64,000 bases of DNA from Desulfonatronovibrio hydrogenovorans DSM 9292 (GCF_000686525.1 NZ_JMKT01000015.1:1-64000); one strand, 5' to 3'. Shown: positions 35,652-46,422, counted from the stretch's first letter. A program made the numbers and translations. The notes: a model not told the origin generated them from the sequence alone.

Positions 35652-37364
35652 TTGACCCTGCCACTGCTGGCCTTGATTGCTTCTATCCCCATACTAGTCG
35701 CCCTGGTAATGATGGTCGGGCTGCGTCTTCCTGCGACAACCGCCATGCCTTTGTCATGGGCTGCTGCGGTTCTGGCCGGATGGTTCGTATGGGACATGCC
35801 TGTGGGTTATCTGCTGGCCCTCACCATCCAGGGAGGGATAACCGCCCTGGGGATCCTGATAATCGTGTTCGGGGCCATTCTGATTCTCATGACTCTGCGT
35901 GAATCCGGTGCAATGGAGACCATTCAGAGCGGCATGCAGAGCATATCACCAGACATGCGGGTTCAGGCCCTGATAATAGGGTTTTTGTTTGCAGCCTTTA
36001 TCGAGGGAGCAGCCGGTTTTGGAACTCCGGCAGCCCTGGCTGCGCCGCTTCTACTGGCTCTTGGTTTCCCCCCTCTGGCTGCTGCAGTAATCTGCCTTTG
36101 CCTGAATACATTCCCAGTTTCATTCGGCGCTGTGGGGGTTCCAATAACCATGGGTCTTAGTTATCTGCGGGATCTTGTTGATGCTGCCCTTGGGACAGGA
36201 GCTACAGGTTTATTGTTTTCTGATTATGAGTCTTTTGGAGTGGTCATCGGCCAATGGGTGACCATCATGCATCTGCCCATGATCTTTATCCTGCCCATCT
36301 TCATGCTGGGATTCATTACCAGACTTTTTGGGCCGAACCGCTCCTGGAGGGATGGATTCCAGGCCTGGAAGTTCTGTTTGTTTTCATCCACTGCCTTTTC
36401 GTTGCCGTATCTTTTTCTGGCATGGGTGGCAGGGCCCGAGTTTCCTTCATTAATCGGCGGGCTGATTGGGCTGGGCCTGGTTGTCTGGGGAGCTAAAAAG
36501 GGTCTGGCCATGCCAGACCAAGTGTTCACTTTTAAAGGTTCCAGGGCATGGGACCCTGAATGGACAGGAAGTGTTGCGGCAATAGAAGAGACCAGGTTCA
36601 CAGCCCGCATGTCCCAGGTGCGGGCCTGGATGCCATACATTCTGATCGGTCTGATCCTGGTCCTGACCAGAATTGATGAACTGGGCCTCAAAGCCTGGCT
36701 CTTATCAAAGACCCTGACCATCTCCAGTATCCTCGGATACGAATCAGTGGAGGAATCAATATCCATACTTTACTTGCCCGGTACGATCCCTTTCATGCTG
36801 GTGGCTCTTTTGACCGTTTTTATGCATTCCATGAGCCTTGGGCAGGTAAAATCAGCTTGGTTAGATACATTCAGGCGGGTCAAGAGTCCGGCCATTGCCC
36901 TTTTTTTTGCAGTGGGCCTGGTGAGCATTTTTCGAGGATCAGGTGCAGATGATTTACTGTTGAATCCCCACCAATACCCGTCAATGCCGCTGGCTGTAGC
37001 CGAGAGCATTGCCGGACTGGTCGGTCAGAGCTGGCCTTTTTTCGCGGGTTTTGTTGGAGGACTGGGGAGCTTTATCACCGGATCCAATACGGTTTCAAAT
37101 CTTTTGTTTGCGGAATTTCAATGGGGAATGGCTGAACAGCTTGGCCTGTCTGTCCAGATAATTATTGCTGCCCAGGTGGCTGGCGGAGCCCTGGGAAACA
37201 TGATATGCATCCACAATATTGTAGCTGTCTGCGCTGTTGTGGGTTTGGCCGGAAAAGAAGGCATGATCCTTAGTCGGACTTTCTGGCCGTTTTTACTTTA
37301 CGGGGCGTCAGTGGGTCTTGTGGCTATGCTGATGTGTTTTGTGTTTTTGCCGGACATTTTCTAG
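35652..37364 (+). CDS. lldP: L-lactate permease
   Basis: A 570-residue inner-membrane transporter of the LctP family with about 13 hydrophobic segments. Family motifs include [17 protein letters not shown] and the late [20 protein letters not shown]. It imports lactate by proton symport, fitting a lactate-oxidising sulfate reducer. TTG 35652 follows AGGAG. Nearby candidates for lactate oxidation are the Fe-S protein upstream, the FMN enzyme at 17331 and the FAD/Fe-S protein at 48257, though none is directly adjacent. Confidence 0.95.
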   Translation: MTLPLLALIASIPILVALVMMVGLRLPATTAMPLSWAAAVLAGWFVWDMPVGYLLALTIQGGITALGILIIVFGAILILMTLRESGAMETIQSGMQSISPDMRVQALIIGFLFAAFIEGAAGFGTPAALAAPLLLALGFPPLAAAVICLCLNTFPVSFGAVGVPITMGLSYLRDLVDAALGTGATGLLFSDYESFGVVIGQWVTIMHLPMIFILPIFMLGFITRLFGPNRSWRDGFQAWKFCLFSSTAFSLPYLFLAWVAGPEFPSLIGGLIGLGLVVWGAKKGLAMPDQVFTFKGSRAWDPEWTGSVAAIEETRFTARMSQVRAWMPYILIGLILVLTRIDELGLKAWLLSKTLTISSILGYESVEESISILYLPGTIPFMLVALLTVFMHSMSLGQVKSAWLDTFRRVKSPAIALFFAVGLVSIFRGSGADDLLLNPHQYPSMPLAVAESIAGLVGQSWPFFAGFVGGLGSFITGSNTVSNLLFAEFQWGMAEQLGLSVQIIIAAQVAGGALGNMICIHNIVAVCAVVGLAGKEGMILSRTFWPFLLYGASVGLVAMLMCFVFLPDIF

Positions 37365-37393
37365 GATCCGGTCAACTATTAAGGCTTATTATC

Positions 37394-38650
37394 ATGAAGT
37401 TAAAAATACTGGTTGTTTTACCCATGTACGGGGGGTCTCTTCCGGTGGGCAGGTTTTGTGCCGAGGCCCTGAAACGACAGGGTCATCTGGTGGAGGTCTT
37501 TGAAGCCCCTGACTTCCATTGCGCTTTTACTGCTCTAAAAGGCATAAGAGTCAGCTCTTCCAGTCTGGAATATCTTGAAAACAGCTTTTTACAGGTGGTT
37601 TCCAGTGCCATCCTGGCTAAAGTTGACTTTTTTCAGCCTGACCTGGTGCTGGCTTTAGCCCAGGCTCCATTAAGCCGCCAGGCCTTGAAAAGACTAAGAG
37701 CGGACAAAGTCAGGACAGCCATGTGGTTTGTGGAGGATTTCAGGATATTCGGATATTGGCGGGCCTTTGCCCCTTATTATGATGTATTTGCAGTCATTCA
37801 AAGGGAGCCTTTTTTTTCAGAGCTTAAAGCCGCTGGTGTTGACAACCATCTCTACCTTCCCATGGCAGCAGATCCTCTTTATCATAAACCTCTGGAGCTT
37901 GGTCTGGTTGAACAAAAAAAGTGGGGAAGCGATCTTTCCTTTATGGGAGCTGGATACCCCAACCGGCGCAAGGCGTTCAAGGAACTGACCAGCTATGATT
38001 TTAAGATTTGGGGTACGGAATGGGACGGGGATTCAATTCTGGCTCCTTTTGTTCAGATGGGTGGCAGAAGGATCAGTTCTGAAGAATGCGTAAAAATATT
38101 CAATGCATCCAAAATCAACCTGAACCTGCATTCAACCATGGATCAGAATCAACTGGTCGGCCAGGGAGACTTTGTAAATCCCAGGACCTTTGAGCTGGCA
38201 TCTTGTGCTGCATTTCAGCTGGTAGACAGAAGAGGTCTAATGGACGAGCTTTTCAGAGATGATGAACTGGCCTTTTTCTCAGACATGGCCGACCTCAGAG
38301 AAAAGATTGATTATTATTTGGCCCGGCCTGAAGACCGGGCGTTGATGGCTGCAAAAGCCAGAAAAAGGGTGCAAAGTGAGCACACCTATGAGCATCGGAT
38401 GAAAACTCTGGTTGATTATGCAGTTGAAAAGCTTGGTCTTAAAAAAGAGTCTGCTGCAAATCCTGTATTGGATGAGCTTTCGCCTGAGCTTAGACAGGAC
38501 CTGGAATCCATGCTGGCCAGGCTGGGCCTTTCGCCCAATGCCCGGTTCGAGGATGTGGTCCACTATATCAGGCAGGAAAAAGGCAGGCTCAGCCCCCTGG
38601 AGACATCAATACTCTTTCTGGACGAATGGCAGAAACAGTATAAAAGCTGA
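37394..38650 (+). CDS. CgeB-like glycosyltransferase
   Basis: A 418-residue protein of the CgeB/DUF3880 type: an N-terminal Rossmann-like domain with MWFVEDFRIFGYW and DVFAVIQREPFF, then a glycosyltransferase C-terminal domain with SKINLNLHSTM and NPRTFELASCAAFQLVD. Homologues add sugars to cell-surface or flagellar/spore components. ATG 37394 is used; an earlier in-frame start overlaps lldP. The C-terminal 60 residues are helical. Substrate unknown. The 228 bases after it hold no recognised gene. Confidence 0.8.
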   Translation: MKLKILVVLPMYGGSLPVGRFCAEALKRQGHLVEVFEAPDFHCAFTALKGIRVSSSSLEYLENSFLQVVSSAILAKVDFFQPDLVLALAQAPLSRQALKRLRADKVRTAMWFVEDFRIFGYWRAFAPYYDVFAVIQREPFFSELKAAGVDNHLYLPMAADPLYHKPLELGLVEQKKWGSDLSFMGAGYPNRRKAFKELTSYDFKIWGTEWDGDSILAPFVQMGGRRISSEECVKIFNASKINLNLHSTMDQNQLVGQGDFVNPRTFELASCAAFQLVDRRGLMDELFRDDELAFFSDMADLREKIDYYLARPEDRALMAAKARKRVQSEHTYEHRMKTLVDYAVEKLGLKKESAANPVLDELSPELRQDLESMLARLGLSPNARFEDVVHYIRQEKGRLSPLETSILFLDEWQKQYKS

Positions 38651-38877
38651 CAACCAGATATTGAAGGAACTGTTCTCAGTTAACTGGGACAATTTGGTTT
38701 TTAGTGGAACGACTTCAGATTTTTCCCGGCCTTTACCGTGCTTTCCGGGAACTGTTAATGAGAGCTGGCTCCCGGGTCTTGTTGACTGGACCAGGACAAG
38801 TGCCTAGGATTCATTTTTTTGAATGACCCTTCCAGACTTTTCTATGTTTAACTATCTAATAAATAAGGATATTGTTT

Positions 38878-39522
38878 ATGATAAAGCCCAGCACCCAGAT
38901 TCGTTTAGAAGGAATGAACGCCATTATCCTGGCTATTCTGGCCACCCTGGTATTTGCTCTTTTAGGCTGGGGATTCCTGGCTCTGCTCGGTCTGGTGAGT
39001 GTCGGGTTTATTCTCAATTTTTTCAGGGATCCGGAACGGGTTGTCCCGGATGAACCCGATGTTGCAGTAGCACCGGCCGATGGCAAAGTGGTCAAGGCCG
39101 GATTGATGACTGACCCCATAACCGGAGAAGAAAGGCAGGCCATATGCATTTTCATGAATGTTTTCAATGTTCATGTAAACAGAATGCCAGTGGCTGGAAA
39201 AATTGAAGCCATAAAGTATTTTCCGGGCAAGTTCTTTAATGCTTCTCTGGACAAGGCGTCCAGGGACAATGAGAGATGCGCCTGGCTATTAAGTGATGAA
39301 AAAAAAGGAAAATGGACCATGGTCCAGATAGCCGGGCTGGTGGCCAGAAGGATTGTCTGTCTGGCTGAAAAAGGTGACCAGCTTGCCCGTGGGGAGCGTT
39401 ACGGGCTTATCAAGTTCGGCTCCAGGGTTGACCTTTTCCTCCCAAGTGAATATGAAATTGCAGTAGATATCGGTGACAAGACCATTGCCGGGCAAACAAT
39501 CATTGCCAAGAAAATAAGTTGA
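38878..39522 (+). CDS. psd: Phosphatidylserine decarboxylase, short (archaeal-type) form
   Basis: A 214-residue proenzyme making phosphatidylethanolamine. A membrane segment near residues 15-45 is followed by VAPADGKV, the FNVHVNRMPVAG core histidines and the pyruvoyl cleavage site FGSR (Gly-Ser). Cleavage at the serine generates the pyruvoyl cofactor. AAGGA precedes ATG 38878. It lies 3 bases before pssA, giving a two-step phospholipid operon. Confidence 0.95.
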   Translation: MIKPSTQIRLEGMNAIILAILATLVFALLGWGFLALLGLVSVGFILNFFRDPERVVPDEPDVAVAPADGKVVKAGLMTDPITGEERQAICIFMNVFNVHVNRMPVAGKIEAIKYFPGKFFNASLDKASRDNERCAWLLSDEKKGKWTMVQIAGLVARRIVCLAEKGDQLARGERYGLIKFGSRVDLFLPSEYEIAVDIGDKTIAGQTIIAKKIS

Positions 39523-39525
39523 TTA

Positions 39526-40290
39526 ATGACCAATAAATCAGGCCCAAAACACAAGGGATTTTATATCCTGCCTAACTTGCTGACCACAGCCAGTCTGTTT
39601 ATCGGCTTTATGGGCATATTGTGGGCCATTGAGGGCCGGTTTGAACTGACCGCTCTGGCCATCCTGGCTGCCTGTATTTTTGATGGTCTTGATGGCAAGA
39701 TTGCCAGACTGACTAATTCGACCTCTGATTTTGGAATCCAGTTTGATTCTTTGTCCGACCTGGTTTCGTTTGGAGTGTGTCCGGCGCTTATGATTTATTT
39801 ATGGCAGACCCATGCCTTTGATCAGGTCGGGCTGGCAGTAGCATTCTTGTTCATGGCCTGCGGAGCCCTCAGGCTGGCCAGGTTCAACCTCCAAACCAAG
39901 AATCTGCCCAAGAGTTTCTTCCTGGGGCTGCCCATCCCTGCGGCTGCCTGTACTTTGGCCACTCTGGTCCTTTTTACTACTTATCTGCCTGAAACACTGC
40001 TGACGGTTGTCCTGCCCAAGGCAACCCTGGCCCTGACCTTTGCCCTTGGCCTGCTTATGATCAGCAAGGTGAAATATGCTTCATTTAAAGAACTTGAGAT
40101 GGTCAGGCTCCATCCATTTTCTTCAACGGTCACGGCCATCATGATTTTTGTTCTGGTGGCTTCAGAACCCAAATTTCTGGGCTTTCTGTTTTTCATGGCC
40201 TATGTCTTTTCAGGTCTGATATACACCTACCTTTACCTTCCTCTACGCAAGCCTGCAAACCTACGAGAGCCCAAAAAGGAGCTCTCATAA
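39526..40290 (+). CDS. pssA: CDP-diacylglycerol-serine O-phosphatidyltransferase
   Basis: A 254-residue membrane enzyme making phosphatidylserine. The CDP-alcohol phosphotransferase signature is present as DGLDGKIARL...FGIQFDSLSD. Several hydrophobic segments follow. Coupled to psd, whose product acts on its lipid. The 212 bases after it form the leuA leader, in which no attenuator or leucine-rich leader peptide was recognised. Confidence 0.95.
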   Translation: MTNKSGPKHKGFYILPNLLTTASLFIGFMGILWAIEGRFELTALAILAACIFDGLDGKIARLTNSTSDFGIQFDSLSDLVSFGVCPALMIYLWQTHAFDQVGLAVAFLFMACGALRLARFNLQTKNLPKSFFLGLPIPAAACTLATLVLFTTYLPETLLTVVLPKATLALTFALGLLMISKVKYASFKELEMVRLHPFSSTVTAIMIFVLVASEPKFLGFLFFMAYVFSGLIYTYLYLPLRKPANLREPKKELS

Positions 40291-40502
40291 TTATTTAATA
40301 TTTCATATTGACCGCTTTGGTCGCCTTATTTCAGGACTTGAGTCTTTGGAGTGATGAGTCTAACCTTTTTAGGGGTTTCTGGATAACACACCATAACAGA
40401 TCTGATTCAGATAACCCTGTTCCTGATGGCTAAGTTGACTCCTCACTCAGTAGACTTGTAACTTATTATATTTTTTATTTAAATAAATCAGGGAGAAATA
40501 CC

Positions 40503-42059
40503 ATGTCCAACAGAGTATATATATTTGATACCACCCTTCGTGATGGCGAGCAGTCACCTGGAGCGACCATGAATACCAGGGAAAAGGTACGGCTGGCCAG
40601 GCAATTGGAAAGGCTCGGTGTGGATATAATAGAGGCCGGGTTTCCAGCTGCAAGCCAGGGAGATTTTGATTCAGTCTCTGAGATAGCTGCTTCAGTGAAA
40701 AATGCCGAGGTGGCCGGACTTTGCCGGTCAGTCAAAAAAGACATTGATGCTGCCTGGGGGGCAATAAAGGAAGCTGCAAAACCCAGGATTCACACCTTTA
40801 TTGCAACTTCTGACATCCATATGAAATACAAGCTGGGTAAGAGCAGGGACCAGGTCCTGGAGATGACCAGGGATGCTGTGGCCTATGCAGCAGGCCTTTG
40901 TCCCAATGTGGAATTCTCAGCTGAAGATGCTTCCAGGTCCGAGCCCCAATTCCTGGCTAAGGTGGTTGAGGCAGCCATAGCAGCCGGAGCAAAAACTATA
41001 AATATTCCCGATACAGTGGGCTATGCCCAGCCTTATGAATATGGAGAGCTGATCAGGTTTCTTTTGGACAACGTGGAAAACAGTCACAAGGCGATTTTCA
41101 GTGTGCATTGTCACAATGACCTGGGCCTTGGCGTTGCCAACACCCTTGCAGCGATCAAGGCTGGAGCCAGACAGGCCGAGGTGACCCTGAGCGGAATTGG
41201 AGAAAGGGCTGGAAACGCTGCCCTGGAAGAAGTGGTCATGGCTTTGAATGTCCGGGCAGACTACTATGGCCTTGAAACCGGAATTGATACAGCCCAGATT
41301 TATCCGTCCTGCCGGCTTCTCTCCATGATCATCGGGCAGCCCATTCCTCCTTACAAGGCCATTACTGGAGCCAATGCCTTTGCTCATGAATCCGGCATCC
41401 ACCAGGACGGCATGCTCAAAAACAGGCAGACTTACGAAATCATGACCCCGGACAGCATCGGCAAGTCATCCAGTGACATCGTTATTGGCAAGCATTCAGG
41501 CCGCCATGCCCTGAAGAGCAAGCTGGACGAACTTGGCTACCGCCTGACTGAGGAGCAGCTTTCCCAGGTTTTTCAGGCAGTAAAAAACCTGGCTGATAAA
41601 AAGAAACAGGTTTTTATTGAAGATGTGGAAGCTGTAGTCCTGGAAGAGGTTTACCGGATACCTGATAAGTTCAAACTGATCTACCTGAGTTCCATGTCCG
41701 GAAACATGGCCATTCCAACCGCTGCCCTTAAAATGGAAGTCATGGGTGAGGAAAAGCAGCTGTCGGATTTCGGAGTGGGTCCCATTGACGCGGTTTTCAA
41801 TACCATTGACCATTTAGTTGAAAGAAGTCCAAAGCTTATGCGTTATTCGGTCAATGCTATCACTGGCGGGGCTGATGCCCAGGGAGAGGTTACAGTCAAG
41901 CTTGAAGAAAACTCCATGACCTCAGTGGGCCGGGCATCAGATCCGGATATCATTGTGGCCAGTGCCAAAGCCTATATAAATGCCTTGAACCGTCTGGCCA
42001 AAAAGGAAAGTGACCTTGAAGAAGGCAGGGCTGATGGATCTGGTGACCATGCACCTTAG
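40503..42059 (+). CDS. leuA: 2-isopropylmalate synthase
   Basis: A 518-residue first enzyme of leucine synthesis, condensing acetyl-CoA and 2-oxoisovalerate. The N-terminal TTLRDGEQSPG, the metal-binding HCHNDLGLGVANT and a C-terminal regulatory LeuA dimer domain (leucine feedback) are present. It heads leuA-leuC-leuD-leuB. The 70-100 base gaps between the genes contain nothing recognised beyond ribosome sites. Confidence 0.97.
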   Translation: MSNRVYIFDTTLRDGEQSPGATMNTREKVRLARQLERLGVDIIEAGFPAASQGDFDSVSEIAASVKNAEVAGLCRSVKKDIDAAWGAIKEAAKPRIHTFIATSDIHMKYKLGKSRDQVLEMTRDAVAYAAGLCPNVEFSAEDASRSEPQFLAKVVEAAIAAGAKTINIPDTVGYAQPYEYGELIRFLLDNVENSHKAIFSVHCHNDLGLGVANTLAAIKAGARQAEVTLSGIGERAGNAALEEVVMALNVRADYYGLETGIDTAQIYPSCRLLSMIIGQPIPPYKAITGANAFAHESGIHQDGMLKNRQTYEIMTPDSIGKSSSDIVIGKHSGRHALKSKLDELGYRLTEEQLSQVFQAVKNLADKKKQVFIEDVEAVVLEEVYRIPDKFKLIYLSSMSGNMAIPTAALKMEVMGEEKQLSDFGVGPIDAVFNTIDHLVERSPKLMRYSVNAITGGADAQGEVTVKLEENSMTSVGRASDPDIIVASAKAYINALNRLAKKESDLEEGRADGSGDHAP

Positions 42060-42161
42060 CTGAATAGCTACCTGAAGATCAGGAAGCCTGTCTGATTTGT
42101 TTGGATTTTTATTGTTAATTATGAGTCCTGACTGCCTTATACCAAATAGGAGATAACCATT

Positions 42162-43421
42162 GTGGCAAAGACACTAGCTCAGAAAATTCTGCAAATGCAC
42201 TGCAGGGAAGAGGTTAAGGAGGCCGGCCAGATTGTTCAGTGTGAAACCAGCATGGTGCTGGCCAATGATATCACTGCTCCCCTGGCCATTGATTCGTTTC
42301 GGAAAATGGGGGCTAAAAGGGTGTTTGACCGGGAAAAGGTCGCTTTGGTCTGCGACCATTTCACCCCCAATAAGGACATTGATTCAGCCGAGCAGGTCAA
42401 AAAGGTCCGGGAGTTTGCAAAGGAAATGGGCGTGGTCCATTACTATGAAGGTGGGAACGTAGGGGTTGAACACGCTCTCTTGCCTGAGTTGGGCCTGGTC
42501 GGGCCAGGAGACATAGTGGTAGGCGCAGACAGTCATACCTGTACTTATGGAGGGCTGGGCGCGTTTGCCACCGGTATGGGCAGTACTGACATAGCTGGAG
42601 CCATGGCTTTGGGCGAAACCTGGTTCAAGGTTCCGGAAAGCATCAGGGTGAACATCGCAGGAGAGCTTGAAAAATATACCACGGCCAAGGATATTATTCT
42701 GCACCTGATCGGGCTGATCGGGGTTGACGGCGCCTTGTACAGGGCCCTTGAGTTTGCCGGACCGGTTGTTGACCAGTTGGAAATGGAAGGCAGGATGACC
42801 ATGGCCAACATGGCTATTGAGGCTGGAGGTAAAGTCGGGCTTTTCCCATCAGATCAGAAAACCCTTGAATATTGCAGCCAGAAAGGTTTTGAAAATGCCA
42901 TTGAGATATTCCCTGATGCCGGGGCTTCATACTACCGGAAAGTAGAGATTAATATGACCGGTATGGGACCTCAAGTTGCCTGTCCCCATCTTCCTGACAA
43001 TGTCAAAGGCATTGATGAGCTTGGAGGAATCAAAGTCGACCAGGTTGTGCTTGGTTCATGCACCAATGGCCGCATTTCTGATCTGAGACAGGCTGCCCGG
43101 ATTATTGAAGGCCAGAAGGTGAACCCCAAGGTCAGATTCATTGTGCTGCCTGCAACCCCAAAGATTTATGAGCAGGCTCTTGATGAAGGGTTGCTTGGCA
43201 TCTTCATCAAGGCCGGGGCAATTATCGGCCCTCCGACTTGTGGACCATGCCTTGGTGGACACATGGGGATTCTGGCTTCAGGGGAAAAATGCCTGGCCAC
43301 GACCAATCGAAATTTCAAAGGTCGGATGGGCAGCCTGGAAAGTGAAGTCTACCTCGGATCTCCTGTGGTAGCGGCTGCTGCGGCCATAGCCGGTGAAATT
43401 ATTCATCCGGAAAAGCTGTAA
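42162..43421 (+). CDS. leuC: 3-isopropylmalate dehydratase large subunit
   Basis: A 419-residue aconitase-superfamily subunit with the three [4Fe-4S] ligands in GSCTNGRISD and GPPTCGPCLGGH. It is the shorter archaeal/anaerobe type (about 420 rather than 470 residues). GTG 42162 is the start. It pairs with leuD to isomerise isopropylmalate. Confidence 0.96.
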   Translation: MAKTLAQKILQMHCREEVKEAGQIVQCETSMVLANDITAPLAIDSFRKMGAKRVFDREKVALVCDHFTPNKDIDSAEQVKKVREFAKEMGVVHYYEGGNVGVEHALLPELGLVGPGDIVVGADSHTCTYGGLGAFATGMGSTDIAGAMALGETWFKVPESIRVNIAGELEKYTTAKDIILHLIGLIGVDGALYRALEFAGPVVDQLEMEGRMTMANMAIEAGGKVGLFPSDQKTLEYCSQKGFENAIEIFPDAGASYYRKVEINMTGMGPQVACPHLPDNVKGIDELGGIKVDQVVLGSCTNGRISDLRQAARIIEGQKVNPKVRFIVLPATPKIYEQALDEGLLGIFIKAGAIIGPPTCGPCLGGHMGILASGEKCLATTNRNFKGRMGSLESEVYLGSPVVAAAAAIAGEIIHPEKL

Positions 43422-43511
43422 TAGCCAGCAGATTGCCCATCTTGCTTTTGATGGATGAGAGTTCAGGTGCAGGAGAGCCTTTGGTTTTATAAACTATAGT
43501 GGAGAATTCAG

Positions 43512-44006
43512 ATGAATTATAAAGGTCAAGCTCATAAGGTCGGAGATCACATAGATACTGATGCCATCATACCGGCCAGATTCCTGGTGACCACAGATGC
43601 AACAGAGCTGGGAAACAAATGTTTTGAAGGACTGGAAGAAGGCTGGGTAAAAAGAGTGAACAAAGGAGATATCCTGGTGGGCGGGAAAAACTTTGGCTGT
43701 GGTTCGTCCAGGGAACATGCCCCGATAGCTATCCTTGGGGCGGGCATGCCAGTGGTTGTTGCTCATAGTTTTGCCAGGATATTTTATCGTAACGGGTTCA
43801 ACATGGGCCTGGTCCTTTTGGAAATCGGCGACGACATAGCCGGGATAAATGACGGTGATGAGCTGGATATTGATGCAAAGACCGGAATTATCAAAAATCT
43901 CACCACCAATAAAGAAATCAGGAGCCGTCCGGTTCCAGAGTTCATGGCTGAAATCCTGGCCAAAGGGGGATTAATCCCCTATGTTCGGGAAAAGGTGGCT
44001 CAGTAA
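43512..44006 (+). CDS. leuD: 3-isopropylmalate dehydratase small subunit
   Basis: A 164-residue swivelling-domain subunit of the short type that matches the short leu[12 protein letters not shown] and the substrate-specificity loop [15 protein letters not shown] are present. GGAG precedes the ATG at 43512. Confidence 0.96.
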   Translation: MNYKGQAHKVGDHIDTDAIIPARFLVTTDATELGNKCFEGLEEGWVKRVNKGDILVGGKNFGCGSSREHAPIAILGAGMPVVVAHSFARIFYRNGFNMGLVLLEIGDDIAGINDGDELDIDAKTGIIKNLTTNKEIRSRPVPEFMAEILAKGGLIPYVREKVAQ

Positions 44007-44067
44007 AATTTAAGGGTAGTTTAAGTCCTGATTTTTTTCTGTAAATCTGAAACACACAGGAATTTCT

Positions 44068-45141
44068 ATGCACATGAAGATATGCGTTTTGCCCGGGGAT
44101 GGAATCGGCAAGGAAATAATGATTCAGGCTGAAAAAGTCATGGCCAGGATTGCTGATCTCTTTGGCCATGATCTGGAGATTGACCATGCTCTGATCGGTG
44201 GGGCTGCCATTGATGAAAAAGGTGTTCCCCTTCCTGATGAAACCATTGAACTCTGCTCGGGCAAAGACGCTATCTTGCTCGGAGCAGTGGGCGGACCCAA
44301 ATGGGATGAGCTGGATAAAGCAATTCGTCCTGAAAAAGGACTTTTGGGCATCCGCAAAGCTTTTGATCTTTTTGCCAATCTGAGGCCTGCGCTGCTCTTT
44401 CCTGAGCTTAAAGACGCATCCCTGCTTCGGCCAGATATTGTGGACAAGGGCATTGATCTTCTGGTGGTCAGAGAGTTGACCAGCGGGATATATTTTGGAG
44501 AGCCAAGGGGGGAGGAAATAAGAAACGGTCGAAAATTTGCCTTTAACACCATGATCTACTCCGAAGATGAGATAGAAAGAGTGGCAAGGGTTGCCTTTGA
44601 AGCTGCAAGGAAAAGGCGCTCAAAGGTTTGTTCGGTGGACAAGGCCAATGTCCTGGATGTATCTCAGCTCTGGAGGGAGATCGTAATAGAGACGGCCAGG
44701 GAGTATCCTGATGTGGAACTCAGCCATCTCTACGTTGACAACGCAGCCATGCAGCTGGTCCGGGACCCGTCCCAGTTTGACGTTATTCTTACCTCAAATC
44801 TTTTCGGAGACATCCTTTCGGATGAGGCTGCGGTAATTACCGGATCTCTGGGCATGCTCCCCTCTGCATCCATGGGTCTGAAGAACCCAGCTCTGTATGA
44901 GCCTATTCATGGTTCTGCTCCGGATATTGCCGGACAAGATCTGGCCAATCCACTGGCAACCATTCTCTCTGTGGCCATGATGTTCAAGCATTCCTTTGCC
45001 TTAGACAAAGAGGCTATGGCTATTGAAGGTGCAGTTAAAGATGTTCTGGAAAAAGGCTTCCGAACCGGGGATATCATGTCTTCGGGTATGAAGCAGGTTG
45101 GTTGTGATGAGATGGGGAATCTGGTGGTTCAGGCCCTTTAG
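44068..45141 (+). CDS. leuB: 3-isopropylmalate dehydrogenase
   Basis: A 357-residue NAD-dependent oxidative decarboxylase. GDGIGKEIM at the N-terminus, the substrate-binding [14 protein letters not shown], the catalytic [10 protein letters not shown] lysine and the metal/NAD segment [14 protein letters not shown] are all present. It completes leuACDB. An in-frame ATG at 44074 is an alternative start. Confidence 0.97.
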   Translation: MHMKICVLPGDGIGKEIMIQAEKVMARIADLFGHDLEIDHALIGGAAIDEKGVPLPDETIELCSGKDAILLGAVGGPKWDELDKAIRPEKGLLGIRKAFDLFANLRPALLFPELKDASLLRPDIVDKGIDLLVVRELTSGIYFGEPRGEEIRNGRKFAFNTMIYSEDEIERVARVAFEAARKRRSKVCSVDKANVLDVSQLWREIVIETAREYPDVELSHLYVDNAAMQLVRDPSQFDVILTSNLFGDILSDEAAVITGSLGMLPSASMGLKNPALYEPIHGSAPDIAGQDLANPLATILSVAMMFKHSFALDKEAMAIEGAVKDVLEKGFRTGDIMSSGMKQVGCDEMGNLVVQAL

Positions 45142-45169
45142 CCGGATCTTTTTCTAATCAGTTTTTTTC

Positions 45170-45203
45170 GGAGGACAAGATTCATCAGAAAATCTTGTCC
45201 TCC
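45170..45203. terminator. Hairpin between convergent leuB and ttuA
   Basis: GGAGGACAAGATT (45170-45182) and AATCTTGTCCTCC (45191-45203) are exact complements around eight bases. There is no T tract on the downstream side in either direction, so it is terminator-like rather than canonical. Confidence 0.5.
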
Positions 45204-45221
45204 AGTTTGATGCTGACAGTC

Positions 45222-46124
45222 TTAGCTGTCCCCTAAAATTTGCCTGATTCGGCACACACCACAGATATCCTCGGATGTGGGGTAACCACAGTTCAGACAG
45301 GGCGTGGGCTTTTGACCCTCTTCCCGGTCCATCTTGGCAAAAGCTTTTTGTCCCCGGCTAAGAAATCCCTCATAAAAATTCAACTTTCGTCCTGGCTGCT
45401 TGTGCTCAAGCTCATCCATCAGGGTCTTGTAAAATGTGAAGCTTGCCCCTTTGCTGTAGGGACATGGAGTAAATCCGTAATCAATTCCAGCCAGAAAAGA
45501 GAGGTTGGCTGTCTCAAACTCTCCCATCCGGTACAAGGGCTTAACTTTGCGCACAAAGCCATTTTCTGCAGGAAGTAAAGGGCCTTGATCTCCCAGGTAG
45601 GCAGCGTCCCATCTGAAGACATTGGAAAAAAGCCTGGCCACTTCATCATCAAGGTTGTGTCCGGTGGCAAGAACGTTAAAGCCATTATCCATTGCAAATT
45701 TATTGAAATAATATCTTTTAATTTTGCCGCATACCGAACAGACAGGCCTTTTGATTATCTTTTTCACTTCTGGAATGGGCAGTCCCATTTTTTCCATTTC
45801 CAGGATGTAGAGTTCAAGTCTGTTTTCTGAACAAAATCTTTCCACATGGGATCTGGCATCTGCTGATGAGCCTGGGATGGCCAGATCAATATGCAGTCCG
45901 GAAACGTCGTAGCCGAGTTTTTTCAACTGCCAGGCCAGGGCCAGAGAATCCTTTCCTCCGCTTAAGGCGATGAGGATTTTGTCGTCATGGCTGAACAGCT
46001 TTTTGTCCTTGATGGCTTTTTCAACCTGTCTTTCAAAGAAAAGCAGATAGCATTCAGGACAGAATCCGGCGTTATGGCTGGGAAGGGCAATTACAGCCGT
46101 ATCTTTGCATCTGGTACATTTCAT
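45222..46124 (-). CDS. ttuA: TtuA/TtcA-family tRNA thiolation enzyme
   Basis: A 300-residue PP-loop ATPase. The P-loop is ALSGGKDSLAL. Zinc fingers flank the protein: CTRC...CPEC at the N-terminus and CLNCG...CGVC at the C-terminus, the layout of TtuA, which makes 2-thioribothymidine in tRNA. Internal cysteines in CSVCGK and FTPCPYS match the [4Fe-4S] ligands. ATG 46124 is used: it lies one base past the stop of the upstream carrier gene. A ubiquitin-like partner directly upstream supports TtuA over TtcA. Confidence 0.75.
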   Translation of the reverse strand: MKCTRCKDTAVIALPSHNAGFCPECYLLFFERQVEKAIKDKKLFSHDDKILIALSGGKDSLALAWQLKKLGYDVSGLHIDLAIPGSSADARSHVERFCSENRLELYILEMEKMGLPIPEVKKIIKRPVCSVCGKIKRYYFNKFAMDNGFNVLATGHNLDDEVARLFSNVFRWDAAYLGDQGPLLPAENGFVRKVKPLYRMGEFETANLSFLAGIDYGFTPCPYSKGASFTFYKTLMDELEHKQPGRKLNFYEGFLSRGQKAFAKMDREEGQKPTPCLNCGYPTSEDICGVCRIRQILGDS

Positions 46125-46125
46125 G

Positions 46126-46320
46126 TTATCCTCTGGATGCCACAACCCTGACTTTTAGCTGGTCATCTGGAAATATCTGGACATCCGGGGTCAAAAGCCG
46201 GCCTTCCCTGATGACCAGGGCCTGGGTCGGCTTAAGGCCTAGTTTGTTAAGCAGTCCCAGCACAGTTGCGACCCTGGGGATTTCCTTAATTTTATTTTCC
46301 GGCTGAAGAAGGACTTGCAT
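46126..46320 (-). CDS. MoaD/ThiS/TtuB-like sulfur carrier
   Basis: A 64-residue beta-grasp protein (MQVLLQPENKIKEIPRVATV to LLTPDVQIFPDDQLKVRVVA). It resembles ThiS and TtuB. It ends in VVASRG, so the usual C-terminal Gly-Gly is Arg-Gly. Cotranscribed with the TtuA-like gene (stop and start one base apart), it is probably that enzyme's sulfur donor. Confidence 0.75.
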   Translation of the reverse strand: MQVLLQPENKIKEIPRVATVLGLLNKLGLKPTQALVIREGRLLTPDVQIFPDDQLKVRVVASRG

Positions 46321-46422
46321 CTGCTTGCTCTTTGATTCTGTTTAGATTATCTGGTGTTATTAAGTTGGATTAAGACAAATATTCCTGTTAACCGGGCATT
46401 AACTCCACGAGGAGATGGTTTT

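Noticed and set aside
40291-40502. Leucine attenuator before leuA
   Set aside because: No leucine-rich leader peptide, T-box motif or clear terminator was recognised; a short MAKLTPHSVDL frame at 40426 is not leucine-rich.
45170-45203. Canonical Rho-independent terminator
   Set aside because: The stem is perfect but there is no T tract on the downstream side in either direction, so it is listed only as terminator-like.
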